Source: Capra hircus
Lineage: Eukaryota; Chordata; Mammalia; Artiodactyla; Bovidae
DNA length: 64,000 nt
Direction: 5' to 3'
Assembly: GCF_001704415.2 (NCBI RefSeq)
Contig: NC_030811.1
Location: 5,676,501-5,740,500, forward strand
Numbering within the stretch: the first letter of the stretch is position 1; every line of letters begins with the position of its first letter. This document shows, in pieces, positions 1-11,363 of the stretch. Below the pieces are notes generated by a model. It had not been told where the DNA came from. It saw only the letters and a program-made list of their open reading frames with translations, and did no database searches. The position numbers and the translations under genes are program-made.

Positions 1-158
1 GGTGCACGGACATGGAAACCTCACTGCGTGATGCGGGGTCTTTCCTTGTGGTGCACGGACATGGAAACTTCACTGCGTGATGCGGGGTCTTTCCTTGTGG
101 TGCACGGACATGGAAACTTCACTGCGTGATGCGGGGTCTTTCCTTGTGGTGCACGGAC
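1..158. repeat. 49-bp tandem repeat, about 3.2 copies
   Basis: Near-identical units start at 1, 50, 99 and (partial) 148, each beginning GGTGCACGGAC. Copies differ by about one base, so the array is recent or homogenised. The left edge of the window cuts it, so its true length is unknown. The unit's end runs straight into a CHR SINE and resembles the GC-rich head of the long CHR form, so I infer that it arose by duplication inside the SINE. Confidence 0.93.
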
Positions 159-310
159 TCTCTAGTTGCGGTGAGTGGGCTCAGGAGTTGTGCTGCTCTG
201 GCTTAGTGGCTCCATGGCCTGTGGGATCCCAGTTCCCCAATCAGGGATCGAACCCATGTCTCCTGCATTGCGAGGCGAGTTCTTAACCACTGGACCACCA
301 GGGAAGTCCC
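155..310 (-). mobile_element. CHR-type tRNA-Glu-derived SINE, antisense
   Basis: The copy ends in the diagnostic ACCACCAGGGAAGTCCC, the reverse complement of the CHR head, and carries the tRNA-derived box B region (ATCAGGGATCGAACCCATG). CHR SINEs are cetartiodactyl-specific. The 5' portion merges with the 49-bp tandem repeat. Confidence 0.85.
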
Positions 311-982
311 TCAGCACTCTTTTTTTCACAGCTTGATAAATGCCCTGCCTGTGTCACCTCCCCAGGGACCCAAGAAGGAACTCATTCCTTCACCAGTTAC
401 ATCCTAAGACCTTACCATGTGCCTGGCACTGAGCACTCAGAGATGGCTGAGATAATTCCTGCTCTTGAGACTCTCCCAGCAAGAAGTAAGTCCTGCAGAA
501 TCAGGACCCTGAGTGAAAGCACCGAGGGGCACCTTCCACGTCTTCACTCTTGGGTCACAACCTAGCAGATGGCGGATCGGCTTCAAAAGACTCACAGGTC
601 CCACAACCATGCACACGGCAGTGTTGTAGTCCCAGAGACACAAGTGTGGGGTAAAAAATGTAAATTTCCAGTGGTGGATTATTAGACTGTGTTGGCTGAT
701 GGAGCCAACCCTTCTCGTGGTTTAATCTGCCATCAAGACAGCGGCCACCTTAGGTTGCATCCCGGGGGAGCAACCCTGCCTTCAGCCTGGCAGAGGCAAT
801 GGTTAAAATGTTGGGATGTTCACTGGAGTTTATCACGGGGATCTGTACCTGTACCCAGAGCAGAGTCCATCACGGTCCTCTTTTTCCCTCACACGGGCTG
901 GTACGAGGAGCATCACCTGAATAACAGACTGGACATATCTCTGCTGAAGAAAGGATCTCCCGTCACCGATTTTGTGAAGCCA
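311..982. other. Intronic or flanking sequence, no recognised element
   Basis: Mostly single-copy-looking DNA. A stretch near 412-480 (GTGCCTGGCACTGAGC) resembles ancient MIR/L2-type sequence, but not well enough to call. No splice-flanked coding segment is visible. Confidence 0.5.
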
Positions 983-1106
983 GGGGCAGAAGCCAGCTTG
1001 CAAAGGGGGGCAGAAGCCAGCTTGCAAAGGGGGACAGAAGCCAGCTTGCAGAGGGGGGCAGAAGCCAGCTTGCAGAGGGGAGCAGAAGCCAGCTTGCAGA
1101 GAGGGT
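983..1106. repeat. 24-bp minisatellite, 5 copies
   Basis: Five units of GGGGCAGAAGCCAGCTTGCA plus four bases start at 983, 1007, 1031, 1055 and 1079. The first two units read CAAAGG and the next ones CAGAGG, so two subtypes can be seen. Because 24 is a multiple of 3, the array stays open in several frames on both strands; those frames are a by-product and not genes. Confidence 0.95.
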
Positions 1107-2195
1107 CTGAGTGGGTGTGAGACGACAGAGGACGGACAGAGAATGTGGGCCTCTTTGTCAGGAAGTTTAGCGTGAAGAGGGGTCGTGAACAAGGACTGTG
1201 ACTGGAGGGGCCGTCTAGAAGGGAATTTCTTTTAAACGACAGGTGTGTCTTGAGCATGGACGTACGCTGGTGAAAGGAGCTACAAGTTGCTGAATCTTCA
1301 AGGCTTCTCTCCCCATGCTTCTGTTCTAGAGGAACATAGGTCTTACCTCACAGGATTGCAATGAAGATTAACCGAGATAATCTGGGTAAAGTGACCCAAA
1401 GGCTCCTGAGCTAGCCTTGACTTGAACTGAACTGAACCAAGGCAACTGGGTTCCAAAACCCACATTCTTACTGTCTTATCACTAAGAAGTCTCAGAATTT
1501 GCAGCCTTGTCCACCACACACTGACTCCGCATCTTAGCCCACATCCCTAACTCAGGAGTTGGCACCCTCTGGCCCACGGGCCAAACCTGTTTTTGTCATG
1601 AACGTTTTATTAGTATGTGACCACAGTTATTCATTTACGCATATTCTCTAGCTGTTGTCATCAACAGCAGAGGTGAGTAATTGCAGTGGAGACTGGATGG
1701 CCTGCAAAATATTTACTTCCTGGCCTTTTTTCAGGAAAAATAAAAGCCAGCTTCTGACTAATCTGTGCCAGAGGTTCCCTTTGCTGCCACACAGTTTTTG
1801 CTAAGACATCCCATGCAGAGTGGCAGAGTGAGGCTGGTCTCCAGAAAGGCAAGAGACAGGCCGTGGAGTTTTGCCCCCACCAGATGCATGCGGTATGTCC
1901 CTCTGGGGAGAGTGGGTGGGTTAATCACCAGTTCCACCCATAAGAGGCCCGGAAATTAGAGTGGTCAGAAAGATGGCAAACCAGTAAATAGTCCTGTAGA
2001 GCTAGGACTGAAGGGCTCACATTTTCCTGCCCCTCAGATCACTATAACATGATGTGATCTGCTTTTGGACTGAACTGGGGATATTCGGAATAATGTGAGC
2101 TAAAGATGGAAGGGCCCTTATTCTTCCCCTTAACCTCCTTGAGTTAAGAAATGATCAAATTTGATGCAAGCAGCACAGGTGAGCATCATCGACTT
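1107..2195. other. Intronic or flanking sequence, probably old repeat debris
   Basis: No gene seen. 1325-1410 (CTTACCTCACAGGATTGCAATGAAGATTAA and onward) looks like a degraded MIR, + orientation, at low confidence. The rest shows no recognisable family. Confidence 0.45.
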
Positions 2196-2316
2196 TTCTT
2201 TTTTATGATTTTATTTTTTGGTGGCACGTGGGATCTTAGTTCTCTGACCAGGCATCGAACCCGCATCTCCTGCCTTGGAGGCAGAGTCTCAACCGCTGGA
2301 CGGCCAAGGAAGTCCC
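2196..2316 (-). mobile_element. CHR-type SINE, antisense
   Basis: T-rich start, then GTGGGATCTTAGTTCTCTGA, box B GGCATCGAACCCGCATC and the terminal CAAGGAAGTCCC, which is the reverse complement of the CHR head. Confidence 0.88.
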
Positions 2317-3291
2317 GAGCACCATAAACTTCTCATTGGCCACCCTGGCAGTGGTTTTCAGAGGAGCGTGTTGGCCAGATTTGCATTTTAATAGAACGAC
2401 TCCAGTGATGAGCTGGAGGTTGGATTTCATGGGAGAAAGACAAAGCAAGCTGAGCCGTCAAGAAAGTCCTGCAAGAGTTCAGTGAGAGATGGCAAAGCAC
2501 TGAATTAAGGCCTCAGGAGTAGAAATCTGGAGGAAGGGATTAATTATAAAAGAATCTAAGAGATACATGGCATGTGGAAAGAGGGGTCTAGGGTGACTCT
2601 CCACGTTTTGGCATGAAAGGATGGATGGCTATGTCGTCAAATTAGGAAGGGGAAATAGATGTGGGGATGAAGGACAAGTTCCATCTGGGTCACTCTCTCT
2701 TTGATTCTTTTGGAACATCAAATAGAGTTGTCAGGGGCCTGGATATAGAGTCTGCTGTGGAGAAGGAGAGGTTAGAAAAATGATCCTCTTTGTTCACTTT
2801 ATTCGCCATTTATTAAGTCAAAGGACTCAAGACTCTGAACACCTTTACCTGTGTAACTGCTGGTGCCAGGAAGAAAACACAGGGACTCTTCACCAGCACA
2901 GTTGTACAACAATGCATTTTAAGGGCTGAGCATTCAATGGTGGAAAAATTACTGTACCTAATCATGCATTCTCAACGGGCTTGTCTTGATTTGCATTTAG
3001 ATGGGAATTCCTTTAGCTCAGAACCAAGACTATCCCTAACTCACAATATTTAGAAAAGCATTAACTTTAGCTGGTAAAAGTACCCTTGGTACAACAGTAA
3101 CACAAACCATAACACCAGTATTAATAGTGCGCCTTTAATGACTCAGTAGAAATTGGCTGCTGAAATGGTGGAAAGGTTTAGCACAAGCCTACCTTGGCAT
3201 CTCTCTGAGAACGGAGTGCCTGCCCAGTTAATGAATGACACCCAAATTCTGCAGCAGGCCTAGAGTAAACCTGTTTCAAGGGGGTGTGTGG
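2317..3291. other. Intronic or flanking sequence, nothing recognised
   Basis: Moderately AT-rich single-copy-looking DNA. No supported exon, RNA gene or repeat family. Confidence 0.45.
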
Positions 3292-3412
3292 TTTTTTTTG
3301 GCCGCTCCACGTGCGTGGTGTGTGGGATCTTAGCTTCCTGACTAGGGATTGAACCCAGACCCCCTGCAGTGGAAGCACAGAGTCTTAACCACTGGACCAT
3401 CAGGCAAGTCCC
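3292..3412 (-). mobile_element. CHR-type SINE, antisense
   Basis: T-run, then GGGATCTTAGCTTCCTGACT, the box B region and ACCATCAGGCAAGTCCC at the end. Confidence 0.87.
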
Positions 3413-4227
3413 TCCACTGTTTTCCATGAGGCTTCGCATGGAACTCTAAACCAGTGTTGTTTTGAGTCTGGAGTAAGAATAATATCTGCTCATCTTGAGC
3501 ATGATGAAATCAGAGGATATTTTATTCAGAAAACGGGAAATTGAAGCAAGTAGTTCAATAAAAAGCCCTCCGAGGAACCACAGAGGGTAAGGTTCAAATA
3601 TGATTTCTACATCTGGTCCAATGCTTTCCTCTCCACAGGGTGTCTCAAAAGCAAGTTTAAAGCCCATTGCTTGTGATGTTTTCGTTCGCAAATTGGTAAG
3701 ACTATTCAGTGATCTTGGTTTGGCCTGATTAAGCCATTCCATGCACTATCTTTGCTTTTAATTTTAAAAATTAGATGCATCTGGAGAATTACTCTCTTAA
3801 AATACCATTCCTCTAAGAAGAAGCGTTCTGGAAATTGTTGTATAACAAGATAAATGTACTTGACAGTACAAACTGTGAACTTAGAAATGGTTAAGGTAAA
3901 TTTTATGTGTATTTTACCACAATTAGGATAATTTTATATAAAATCATTCCTCTAATGATATAAAGAGAAGCATGAAGAAGAGAACAAAAGCTTCCCGCAG
4001 TCCTACCACTTTGAGACGGTTAAATGGTGGCGCAGCAGTCTTTGCTTGGCAAGTGTTACTTCTTTACTCCTAGATATAAAAATAGACTGTGTAGCAACTT
4101 AGCTTTTCACTTCATATTATATTAATATTAATTAAAATTATGGTCAGGCCCCTGTCTTCTGTTGACATAGTTTGGTTGTTAGGATAATGACATTTTTAAA
4201 AGTCTCCTGCTTGTAAAACTTGGTGGT
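3413..4227. other. AT-rich intronic or flanking sequence, nothing recognised
   Basis: A 98-codon open frame on the minus strand near 3446-3742 has no recognisable domain, no splice context and no neighbouring support. I treat it as chance. Confidence 0.45.
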
Positions 4228-4238
4228 TACACAACATT

Positions 4239-4670
4239 TGTTATTGTTGTCCAGTTGCTAAGTCACATCTGACTCTTTGCAACCCCATGGACTGCAGCAC
4301 GCCAGGCTTCCCTGTCCTTCACTATCTCCCAGAGTTTGCTCAGATTCATGTCCATTGAGTCGGTGATGCCACCCAGCCATCTCACCCTCTGTCGTCCCTT
4401 TGTCCTGCCTTCAATCTTTCCCAGCATCAGGGTCTTCTCCAGTGGGTCGGCTCTTCGCATCAGGTGGCCAAAGTATTGGAGCTTCAGCTTCAGCATCAGT
4501 CCTTCCAACCAATATTCAGGGTTGATTTCTTTTGAGATGGACTGGTTTGATTTCCTTGGTGCCCTAGGGACTCTCAAGCGTCTTCTCCAGAACCACAGTT
4601 TGAAAGCATCAATTCTTCAGCACTCAGCCTTCTTTATGGTGCACCTCTCACATCCGTGCATGACTACTGG
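4239..4670 (-). mobile_element. 5'-truncated BovB LINE 3' end with target-site duplication
   Basis: An antisense BovB tail: CAACCCCATGGACTGCAGCA, then the 3' coding remnant (GHLMRRADPLEKTLMLGKIE read on the minus strand). An 11-bp direct repeat TACACAACATT flanks it at 4228-4238 and 4671-4681, showing an intact insertion made by target-primed reverse transcription. Confidence 0.95.
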
Positions 4671-4874
4671 TACACAACATTAGCACACTTTATATTATTT
4701 GAATTATGAGGCACACTGCTGGGTCTGGTACAGTAAACAGCAAATGTCACAGACAGCCTGGAGCATGTGTATAACACACCAAAGCCCTCAGACAGAGACT
4801 ATATTGATATTTGTATACAAAATAGTGCAATTTCAGTAAGTTACTAGTGATTAGACTTTTTTAAGACACTGAGT

Positions 4875-5093
4875 GCATGCGTGCTCACTCAGTCGTGTCT
4901 GACTCTTTGGTGACCCCATGGACTGTAGCCCGCCAGGCTCCTCTGTCCCTGGGATTTCCCAGGCGAGAATACTGGAGTGGGTTGCCATTTCCTTCTCCAG
5001 GGAATCTTCCCGACCCAGGGATCAAACCCAGGTCTCTTGCATCTCCTGTGTTGGCAGGCAGATTCTTTACCACTGTGCCGCCTGGGAAGCCCA
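4875..5093 (-). mobile_element. Bov-tA SINE, antisense, with TSD
   Basis: Complete Bov-A body (GCCAGGCTCCTCTGTCC, ACTGGAGTGGGTTGCCATT) and tRNA-Glu-derived head (CCGCCTGGGAAGCCC). The 9-bp repeat ACACTGAGT flanks it at 4866-4874 and 5096-5104. Confidence 0.95.
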
Positions 5094-5104
5094 AAACACT
5101 GAGT

Positions 5105-5594
5105 ATGTATGTAGAATACTTCAGTGTCTGGAGGTCAGAAGAGTTTCAAGCTGTTTGCCTGCCTGAGACTCAGCAGCTAGTTTGAGGGTCAGGAGATCAG
5201 GGGGATGAAAGGAACACGTTTCTACCTTAAGATCTGTCCTCATTCCATGTTCCTGAGTCTGGCCTTCCACGTTTGTTATGTCTAGCAATGAAGACTGGTT
5301 TTGGGGATCCCCAAATACCAATTCATGTGTTTGTTACCCACACTTCATGGCCCTAGAATTGGATCACAATATCAATAAGGTTTATCTTTTCAGAATGCAA
5401 GAATGAATTGCAGAGATAATTTCTCACTGGTTATGTTTAACGTGGTAGAACATAGCTGGTGGAAAATATCTACTTTTCCTAGGAGGCCCCTCCATGAGGC
5501 GGTATGCAGCACACCGAGCTGAGATAATCTAGGAAATGGTCTTCAAACTAGAGACCTGGTCTTAGTGGTTCAAGATCTTGTGCTGGGGGGAGGA
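5105..5594. other. Intronic or flanking sequence, nothing recognised
   Basis: Single-copy-looking DNA between a Bov-tA and an L1 tail. No supported gene. Confidence 0.45.
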
Positions 5595-5840
5595 TGGGGG
5601 GAAGGGATGGGTAGAGAGTTTGAGATGGACAGGTACACACTGCTATATTTAAAATGGATAACCAACAAGGACCTGCTGTGCAGCACAGGGAACTCTGCTC
5701 AATGTTAAGTGGCGGCCTGAATGGAAAATTGGGGGAGAATGGATACGTGCGTGCGTTTGTACAGCTGAGCCCCTTTGCTGTGCACCTGAAACTGTTACAA
5801 CATTGTTAATCGGCTATACCCCAATCCAAAAGAAAAAGTA
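5595..5840 (+). mobile_element. L1 3' UTR fragment, sense
   Basis: Contains the hallmark artiodactyl L1 tail: CCTGCTGTGCAGCACAGGGA, then GCACCTGAAACTGTTACAAC and a terminal ATACCCCAATCCAAAAGAAA. It is strongly 5'-truncated. Confidence 0.85.
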
Positions 5841-6492
5841 TTTTTAAAAGACCCTGTACTCTTAGGCAGTCAGGACATGGTTCCACAGATGGGACTGTGT
5901 TCTCACTCTGCCTGTCCACTCGTTCATCTCACAAATGGGCGATTAAAGAAAATGTCTGTTTCCCACTTGGCCTAAACCATCGAGTGCATTCAGCTGTGTG
6001 CCTTAGATCTGCAAACACGGTCAGTGACCGTGCAGGGACCCCTGTGTTAAGGTATCCGAGTGATGCGAGAGGAAAGCCTTACCGTCAGCACAAATCCTCG
6101 TCCCCTGCCTTTTTATAAGGTGGTGAGAGCAAACATAAAGGCTTTTAGAGGCAGCAGCCGCAGGACTTAGCGTGTAGTCAGCATTTAGCTTGTCGGCCTG
6201 ACTTAAATGGAAGGGTGTACACACCACAGCCTCCCCTGAACAAAGCAAAACCAGTTCAAATTTATTTTTCTGAGAAACAGAGGGAGGAGGCAGCAAGAGC
6301 AGTAGAGCAGGGACTATCCTGCCTGAACAAAACAAACACAAATCATGAAAGAAGGTCTTTTCGGAACAAAATTAAAAGGAAAGAGCCTGCTTTAAATAAA
6401 CCACCAAGACCAGCGCAAGAAGATCAACTTGTGCTATTTATAAATATGTTTGGTCGAGCTCATAGAATCAGGTCAGATTTTATTTCCATTCA
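5841..6492. other. Intronic or flanking sequence, nothing recognised
   Basis: Overlapping open frames occur on both strands (for example 6021-6341 minus), but none matches a known domain or carries splice signals. Confidence 0.45.
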
Positions 6493-6500
6493 AACAGCAC

Positions 6501-6713
6501 TGGAGGGATTTCCCTGGTGGTCCAGTGGCTGAAGAATCCCCCTTCTGATGCAACAGACCCAGGTTCCATCCGCCACAACACCCGAGCCTGGGCGCCACAA
6601 CGAGAGAGTCCTTGTATCACAACAAAAGACCCTGCATGATGCAACAGAGATCTCTTGTGCCATAACTAAGATCCAAGACAGCCAAATAAGTAAATATTAA
6701 AAAAAAAAAAAAA
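6501..6713 (+). mobile_element. CHR-type SINE, sense, with poly(A) and TSD
   Basis: Starts GGGATTTCCCTGGTGGTCCA, carries box B (CAGGTTCCATCC) and ends in an A-run. An 8-bp target-site duplication AACAGCAC lies at 6493-6500 and 6714-6721. Confidence 0.93.
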
Positions 6714-7094
6714 AACAGCACCGTAACAGGTTGGCTTGGACCCAGGTTGCTTGCTGGGTCACCAAGTCCCTTCACTACTTGAGCCAAAAGTCAAGCAGAG
6801 CCTTCATGCAGTTCATTGTGGAACCAGGAATTCTTTAACCATCCATCCCTTCTCGTTCTCTTCCCCTCCAGTCTTACTGAATTAAATTCTGATTGACTTA
6901 GATCAGTAGCACCCATAAGGAGATTCTGTGTCTTATTTCCAGCTTGGTCCTTTAATATAGAAGGGCAGCAGTCGAAATAATATAAACCAGCTCCTTATTC
7001 GTCTACACCAGAAAAGATATTGATGGAATGATCAGAGCAATGTTCTAGATGTTTAGTGATGCTAGCTGTAGGTTAGTTAAAAGCATCTTTCTCA

Positions 7095-7229
7095 GGGAAT
7101 TCCCTGGCGATCCAGTGGACTCCGCACTCTCACTGCCCAGGTTTGATCCTTGATTGGGAAACTAAAATCCCACAAGCTGAGTGGTATGGCCAAAAATATT
7201 TTTAAATAAAAATAAATTTTAAAAAAACC
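7095..7229 (+). mobile_element. CHR-type SINE, sense
   Basis: GGGAATTCCCTGGCGATCCA head, TTTGATCCTTGATTGGGAAA box B, A-rich tail. Confidence 0.87.
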
Positions 7230-7429
7230 ATCACGTGTTCCTCATTGACGCTCTCCAAGACATTGGCATGCCTTTACTCAGATCCTTATAAATGGGTCTG
7301 GTCTTTCAAAGATTTCTGCTCAGCTAAATATATTGTTGGCCTAAGGATACTTGCATAAGAAATAAACTTTTTCTCATTGACATGTATTAATAGCATATTT
7401 TGTGTTGTCCTCTGTTTTAATCTTTTTAG

Positions 7430-7622
7430 TTTTTTTTTTTTTTTAATATTGATATATTTAGCTGTACCAGGCCTTGGTTGGGGCATGCGTGCTCTTTTAA
7501 CCGCAGCATGTGGGGTCTTCAGCTGCAGCATGTGGGATCTAGTTCCCTGACCAGGGGTTGAACCTGGGGCCCCCTGCACTGGGACCACACAGTCTTAGCC
7601 ACCAGACCACCAGAGAAGGCCC
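7430..7622 (-). mobile_element. CHR-type SINE, antisense, long form
   Basis: T-run at 7431-7445, then the GC-rich body (GGCATGCGTGCTC, GCAGCATGTGGGGTC), box B (ACCAGGGGTTGAACC) and a degraded head (ACCACCAGAGAAGGCCC). Confidence 0.85.
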
Positions 7623-8034
7623 TGTCCTCTGTTTAAAACTGCTAGTTAGTTCCAGTCTTTCTTGATTCATCAGACAACACATCATTTATATTTCTCTGTG
7701 GTCATGCTAAACAATGATGTACTTATCATTTTTTAAACTTAACCACAAAAATGAAGCACAAGAGAGTACTACCAAGATTATAGGTTTAGCCTGAGTTTTC
7801 AGTCATTATAGTTTATTCACTGAAAAAAAAAAAATCCCAGGATTTAAAAAGCAGGTAATCATTGGCAGGTTGCTGTTAACCAGATTTATAAAGTTGGATT
7901 TGTCTGTTGGACCATATCACAGAGAACCAGCGGGCTGTGTTTTAATCAAATGTGGGTAATATGTTGAGACGGTCTGATGACGTGAAGTGTAGGTTGTATG
8001 GGGATGTGGCAGTCATTCCTCAAGTTCTTGTTAA

Positions 8035-8155
8035 ATGCTGGTGTCAATGCCTTACATGTAGTTAACATGCATATTCCTTGCAGCCCTCTGAGGTAGGTAG
8101 GTACAGTTATGAGTCCCATTTTACAGATGGGGACACTGAGGCACTGATGGCTACA
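8035..8155 (-). mobile_element. MIR SINE fragment, antisense
   Basis: Shows the MIR core in reverse orientation: CCCATTTTACAGATGGGGAC ACTGAGGCACTG, preceded by CCCTCTGAGGTAGGTAGGTA. This is an ancient, mammal-wide element. Confidence 0.75.
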
Positions 8156-8164
8156 TGGTTGTGG

Positions 8165-8380
8165 GACCCACGCAGTGACACAGGAAAGAGTCGCTCAGTT
8201 GTGTCCAGCTCTTTGTGACCCCATAAACAGAAGCCTGCCTGGCTCCTCTGTCCATGGGATTCTCCAGGCAAGAATACTGGAGTGTGTTGCCATGCCCTTC
8301 TCCAGGGGGTCTCCCCACCCAGGGATCGAACCCAGGTCTCCTGCACTGCAGGCCGATTCTCTGCCGTCTGAGCCCCTGGG
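8165..8380 (-). mobile_element. Bov-tA SINE, antisense
   Basis: TCGCTCAGTTGTGTCC body start and GAATACTGGAGTGTGTTGCC, tRNA head at the 3' side ending GAGCCCCTGGGAC. A short GGGAC repeat on both flanks is a possible target-site duplication. Confidence 0.92.
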
Positions 8381-9411
8381 ACACGGGGCCCTTGCTCAGA
8401 AGTGCCCACTCCTGGTGCAGCGCTCTGCGGTGTCACCTTGAAATGCTTGATTCCGGTTGTGCCCCGGGCCGGGCAAGCAGTGCAGCCAGTGCTGGAGTTT
8501 AAACCATGTTCACGTGCGAGAGCCAGGCTTAGGCTCCAGGGTCCACTCCGGAACTAACCCTCCTGGCTCAGGCTAGCCCGCCTCTCGGGGGACGTTGTGT
8601 CCGGCAGAGGCTGTCTGGGTGTCTTCTCCACTCTGCACCCCAGCAGTTCTCCGTGGAGCATGTGAGGGCACAGCCATGGGCAGTGAGGGCTTCCAGATGG
8701 CGAACGCCTCCCGGGAGGAATCAGCGGGTTGTCTTATCCTCATGGGGCTGATTCCTTCCCGTGGCAAGTCAAGGGTGCACCGAGATGGGGCCTCCAGCTT
8801 TGAGCCCTTGACGAGCATAAAACTACAGCTGTTCTTTTCCAAAGAAAGCCCCAGGACACAGCACATAAGGAGAGAAATAAAACATCATGGCCTGTTCACC
8901 TGTTTCCTGAGTAATGCCTACAATTTGGGTGGCTCTCCTGAGGTTAAATGTGGGAACAATTTCCTTTTCAAGAGTGGATCAACAGCAGTAACACAGCCCG
9001 TGTCTCTGACCTCCCCCGCCCACCACCACCACCACTGATTTTTCTCAGTTTTCTGTCTATCAGACCAAGGGCAGGGAGAGTTTGGGGGAGAAGCGGTGAG
9101 GCACAGCGGGCACCCCCTTCACGCTGCAGATCCAGGAGTGGGTTCCTCTTGGTTCATCTGTGGATCGTCCTTCTGCTTGAAAAACCTAAGATGCTGTGTG
9201 TGCCCTCGTGTTCTCGGTGGCGGTCATGGTGGAGCCGTCCTTTCCTCTGCCCTCTCCCAAGCCCGTGTCACCGTGTCTGCAAAGAGCCTTTCCCAGCACC
9301 CAGAAGGCATGAGCTTTGACGGATCAAGTTTAGGGAAGGAAGAACAGGGCAAAAAGGTTCTGAGCTGCTGGGGATAATGAAGCTTTTTTTTTTAATTGTG
9401 TAAATTATTGT
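8381..9411. other. Repeat-poor stretch with a short CCA microsatellite
   Basis: About 1 kb without an obvious transposon, including (CCA)n at about 9016-9036. Overlapping open frames on both strands (8573-9377) show no family resemblance. It could hold conserved non-coding sequence, but the window alone does not show that. Confidence 0.4.
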
Positions 9412-9505
9412 TTCAGTTCAGTTCAGTTCAGTCACTCAGTCGTGTCCGACTCTTTGCAACCCCATGAATCACAGCATGCCAGGCCTCCCTGTCCATCACC
9501 ATCTA
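9412..9505 (-). mobile_element. BovB extreme 3' tip, antisense
   Basis: (CAGTT)n tail followed by CACTCAGTCGTGTCCGACTC and CCAGGCCTCCCTGTCCATCA. Only the last 95 bases of the LINE are present. Confidence 0.92.
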
Positions 9506-9590
9506 TTAAAAAAAACTTTGAACAGTATTTAGGACCGCTGAAGGAGAGCAATGCTAATCAAAACTTAATTTTCAACTGGCATGCTTCTTT

Positions 9591-9945
9591 TACATATATA
9601 ATTTTTATTGGAGTATAATTGCCTTACAATGTTGTGTTAGTTTTTGCTGAACAGTGTAGTGGATCAGTTATAGGCATACATATATCCCCTCTTGTTTAGG
9701 TTTCCTTCCCATTCAGGCCACCACAGAGCATTGAGCCGAGTTCCCTGTGCCATACAGTAGGTTCTCATTAGTCGTCTATTTTATATACAGTATCAATAGT
9801 GTATATATGTCCACTCCAGTCTCCCAGTTCATTCCATCAGCCCCCTTTCCCCTCGTGGTGTCCATACTTAGTTCTCTACGTCTGTGTCTCTATGTCTGGT
9901 TTGCAGAAATTTGTGCCACTTTTCTAGAGTCATAAACTGAACAGT
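9591..9945 (-). mobile_element. L1 3' UTR, antisense
   Basis: Opens with TATTGGAGTATAATTGCCTT ACAATGTTGTGTTAG, the reverse complement of the artiodactyl L1 end, and continues through CCCTGTGCCATACAGTAGGT to TTTCTAGAGTCATAAACTGA. Confidence 0.88.
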
Positions 9946-9960
9946 ATACGAAGACCAGGC

Positions 9961-10670
9961 CACCCAGGCACCAAAGAGGCTCTGGCAAAGGCCTCGATAA
10001 GTAAGCTTGCAACTCCCTGAAGCTCTTGAATGACATTTACAGCCAAGCTGCTCGTCTTTTGTGACCCACTCCGCTTTCCTTTATTGGCTTTCTTTCACTT
10101 CCATAAAGCCTTCGTGGTGGTATTTAAAGCCTTCTTCTGATGAATCCTCCTAGTTTTAATTATCACCCTTCTTGAAAAACTTACCTTCAGCTGAAACAGG
10201 GGGCCTGGGGATTCTGGCCAAAAGACTCAGGGACCTCTGAAGGCAAGGGTGTGAATTTGTTTGAAAGTTACCATACAGACATCTCCAATTGTCACCCTCA
10301 CGAGAAGATAAGTCTGCTTTCTGAATGCCTGCCCAGGAGTACAGGCTCTGAAAACAGAAATTAAGTAAAAGCCTATACACAGACTGGTGAGCTCCTCCCA
10401 AGCCCCCAACCTAGCTCTTGAGAGCATCCCTATTAGATATGAATCCAAGGAAAACCAGACTTGGAGGAAACTCTCAGCTGTGAAAGACAAAGACAAAAGG
10501 CAAACAGAATAAAAGGAACTTGGACAAAGCAATTAAAGGGAGGAAAAGGCACTACGGCCATGAAACAAGATCAGGATGCTATTAAAAAAAAAAGGGAGGG
10601 GTTGTATTCCATGATCAAGAGTCCTAGGAAAATAAAAATATGCAGATAGATATGCATGGATATTGATATG
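9961..10670. other. Intronic or flanking sequence, nothing recognised
   Basis: No repeat family or gene could be assigned. Confidence 0.4.
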
Positions 10671-10755
10671 GGCTTCCTTGGTGGTCAGATAGTAAAGAAT
10701 CTGCCTACAGTGCAGGAGACCCAGGTTTGATACCTGCACTGGAAGATAAAGTTGA
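10671..10755 (+). mobile_element. Bov-tA tRNA-derived head, sense, truncated
   Basis: GGCTTCCTTGGTGGTCAGAT AGTAAAGAATCTGCC and GGAGACCCAGGTTTGATACC (box B). The Bov-A body is missing. Confidence 0.85.
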
Positions 10756-11090
10756 GCACATCTCCCCGAAAGTAGACAAAAGGCAGACATTAAAAATTAT
10801 TTTATAAAAAAGAAAATGAGAGCATCTGTCCAGGAGGTTCAACCTCTAAACACTCGCCCAGAGAGCAAGAACCAGGGAGATCGGAAGAGAATCAGAGGAG
10901 AAAAAGGTCCTCGCCCATGAGGAAAGAGCCCTACTTTCCAGACTAATGCCCAATACAAAAAGAAACAAAACAGAAGGGGGAAAGGAGGGAAAAGAAAGAA
11001 GACCTACACTAAGACGCAGCATCATGAAATTTCAGAAACAACAGGGACGAAGACAGGGTAAACCTTCCAGAGAGGAGGTGCAACAAAGTT
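10756..11090. other. A-rich stretch, possible L1-derived segment
   Basis: The segment around 11020-11075 (CATGAAATTTCAGAAACAAC, CTTCCAGAGAGG) resembles internal sequence of old L1 elements. I could not define its ends. Confidence 0.35.
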
Positions 11091-11363
11091 TCAGTTCAGT
11101 TCAGTCGCTCAGTCATGTCCGACTCTTTACCACCCCATGGACTGCAGCACGCCAAGCTTCCCTGTCCATCACCAACTCCTGGAGCTTGCTCAAACTCATG
11201 TCCATTGAGTCAGTGATGCCATCCAGCCATCTCATCCTCTGTCGTCCCCTTCTCCTCCTGCCTTCAGTCTTCCCCAGCATCAGGGTCTTTCCCAGTGAGT
11301 CAGTTCTTCGCATCAAGTGGCCGAAGTATTGGGAGTTTCAGCTTCTGCATCAGTCCTTCCAGT
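11091..11363 (-). mobile_element. BovB LINE 3' end, antisense
   Basis: (CAGTT)n tail, then CGCTCAGTCATGTCCGACTC, CATCCAGCCATCTCATCCTC and CAGTCCTTCCAGTGAA, where it is 5'-truncated. Confidence 0.94.

Noticed and set aside
1..158. Regular 49-bp repeats as a CRISPR array
   Set aside because: The repeats are contiguous with no unique spacers, and the surrounding DNA is ruminant nuclear sequence.
833..1257. Repeat protein encoded by the 24-bp minisatellite
   Set aside because: Open frames exist on both strands only because the unit length is divisible by three; flanks show no coding signal.
6501..6713. tRNA gene in SINE heads (here and at other CHR or Bov-tA copies)
   Set aside because: Box A/B-like sequences are present, but the cloverleaf is not kept and the sequence continues into SINE bodies with poly(A) or simple-repeat tails.
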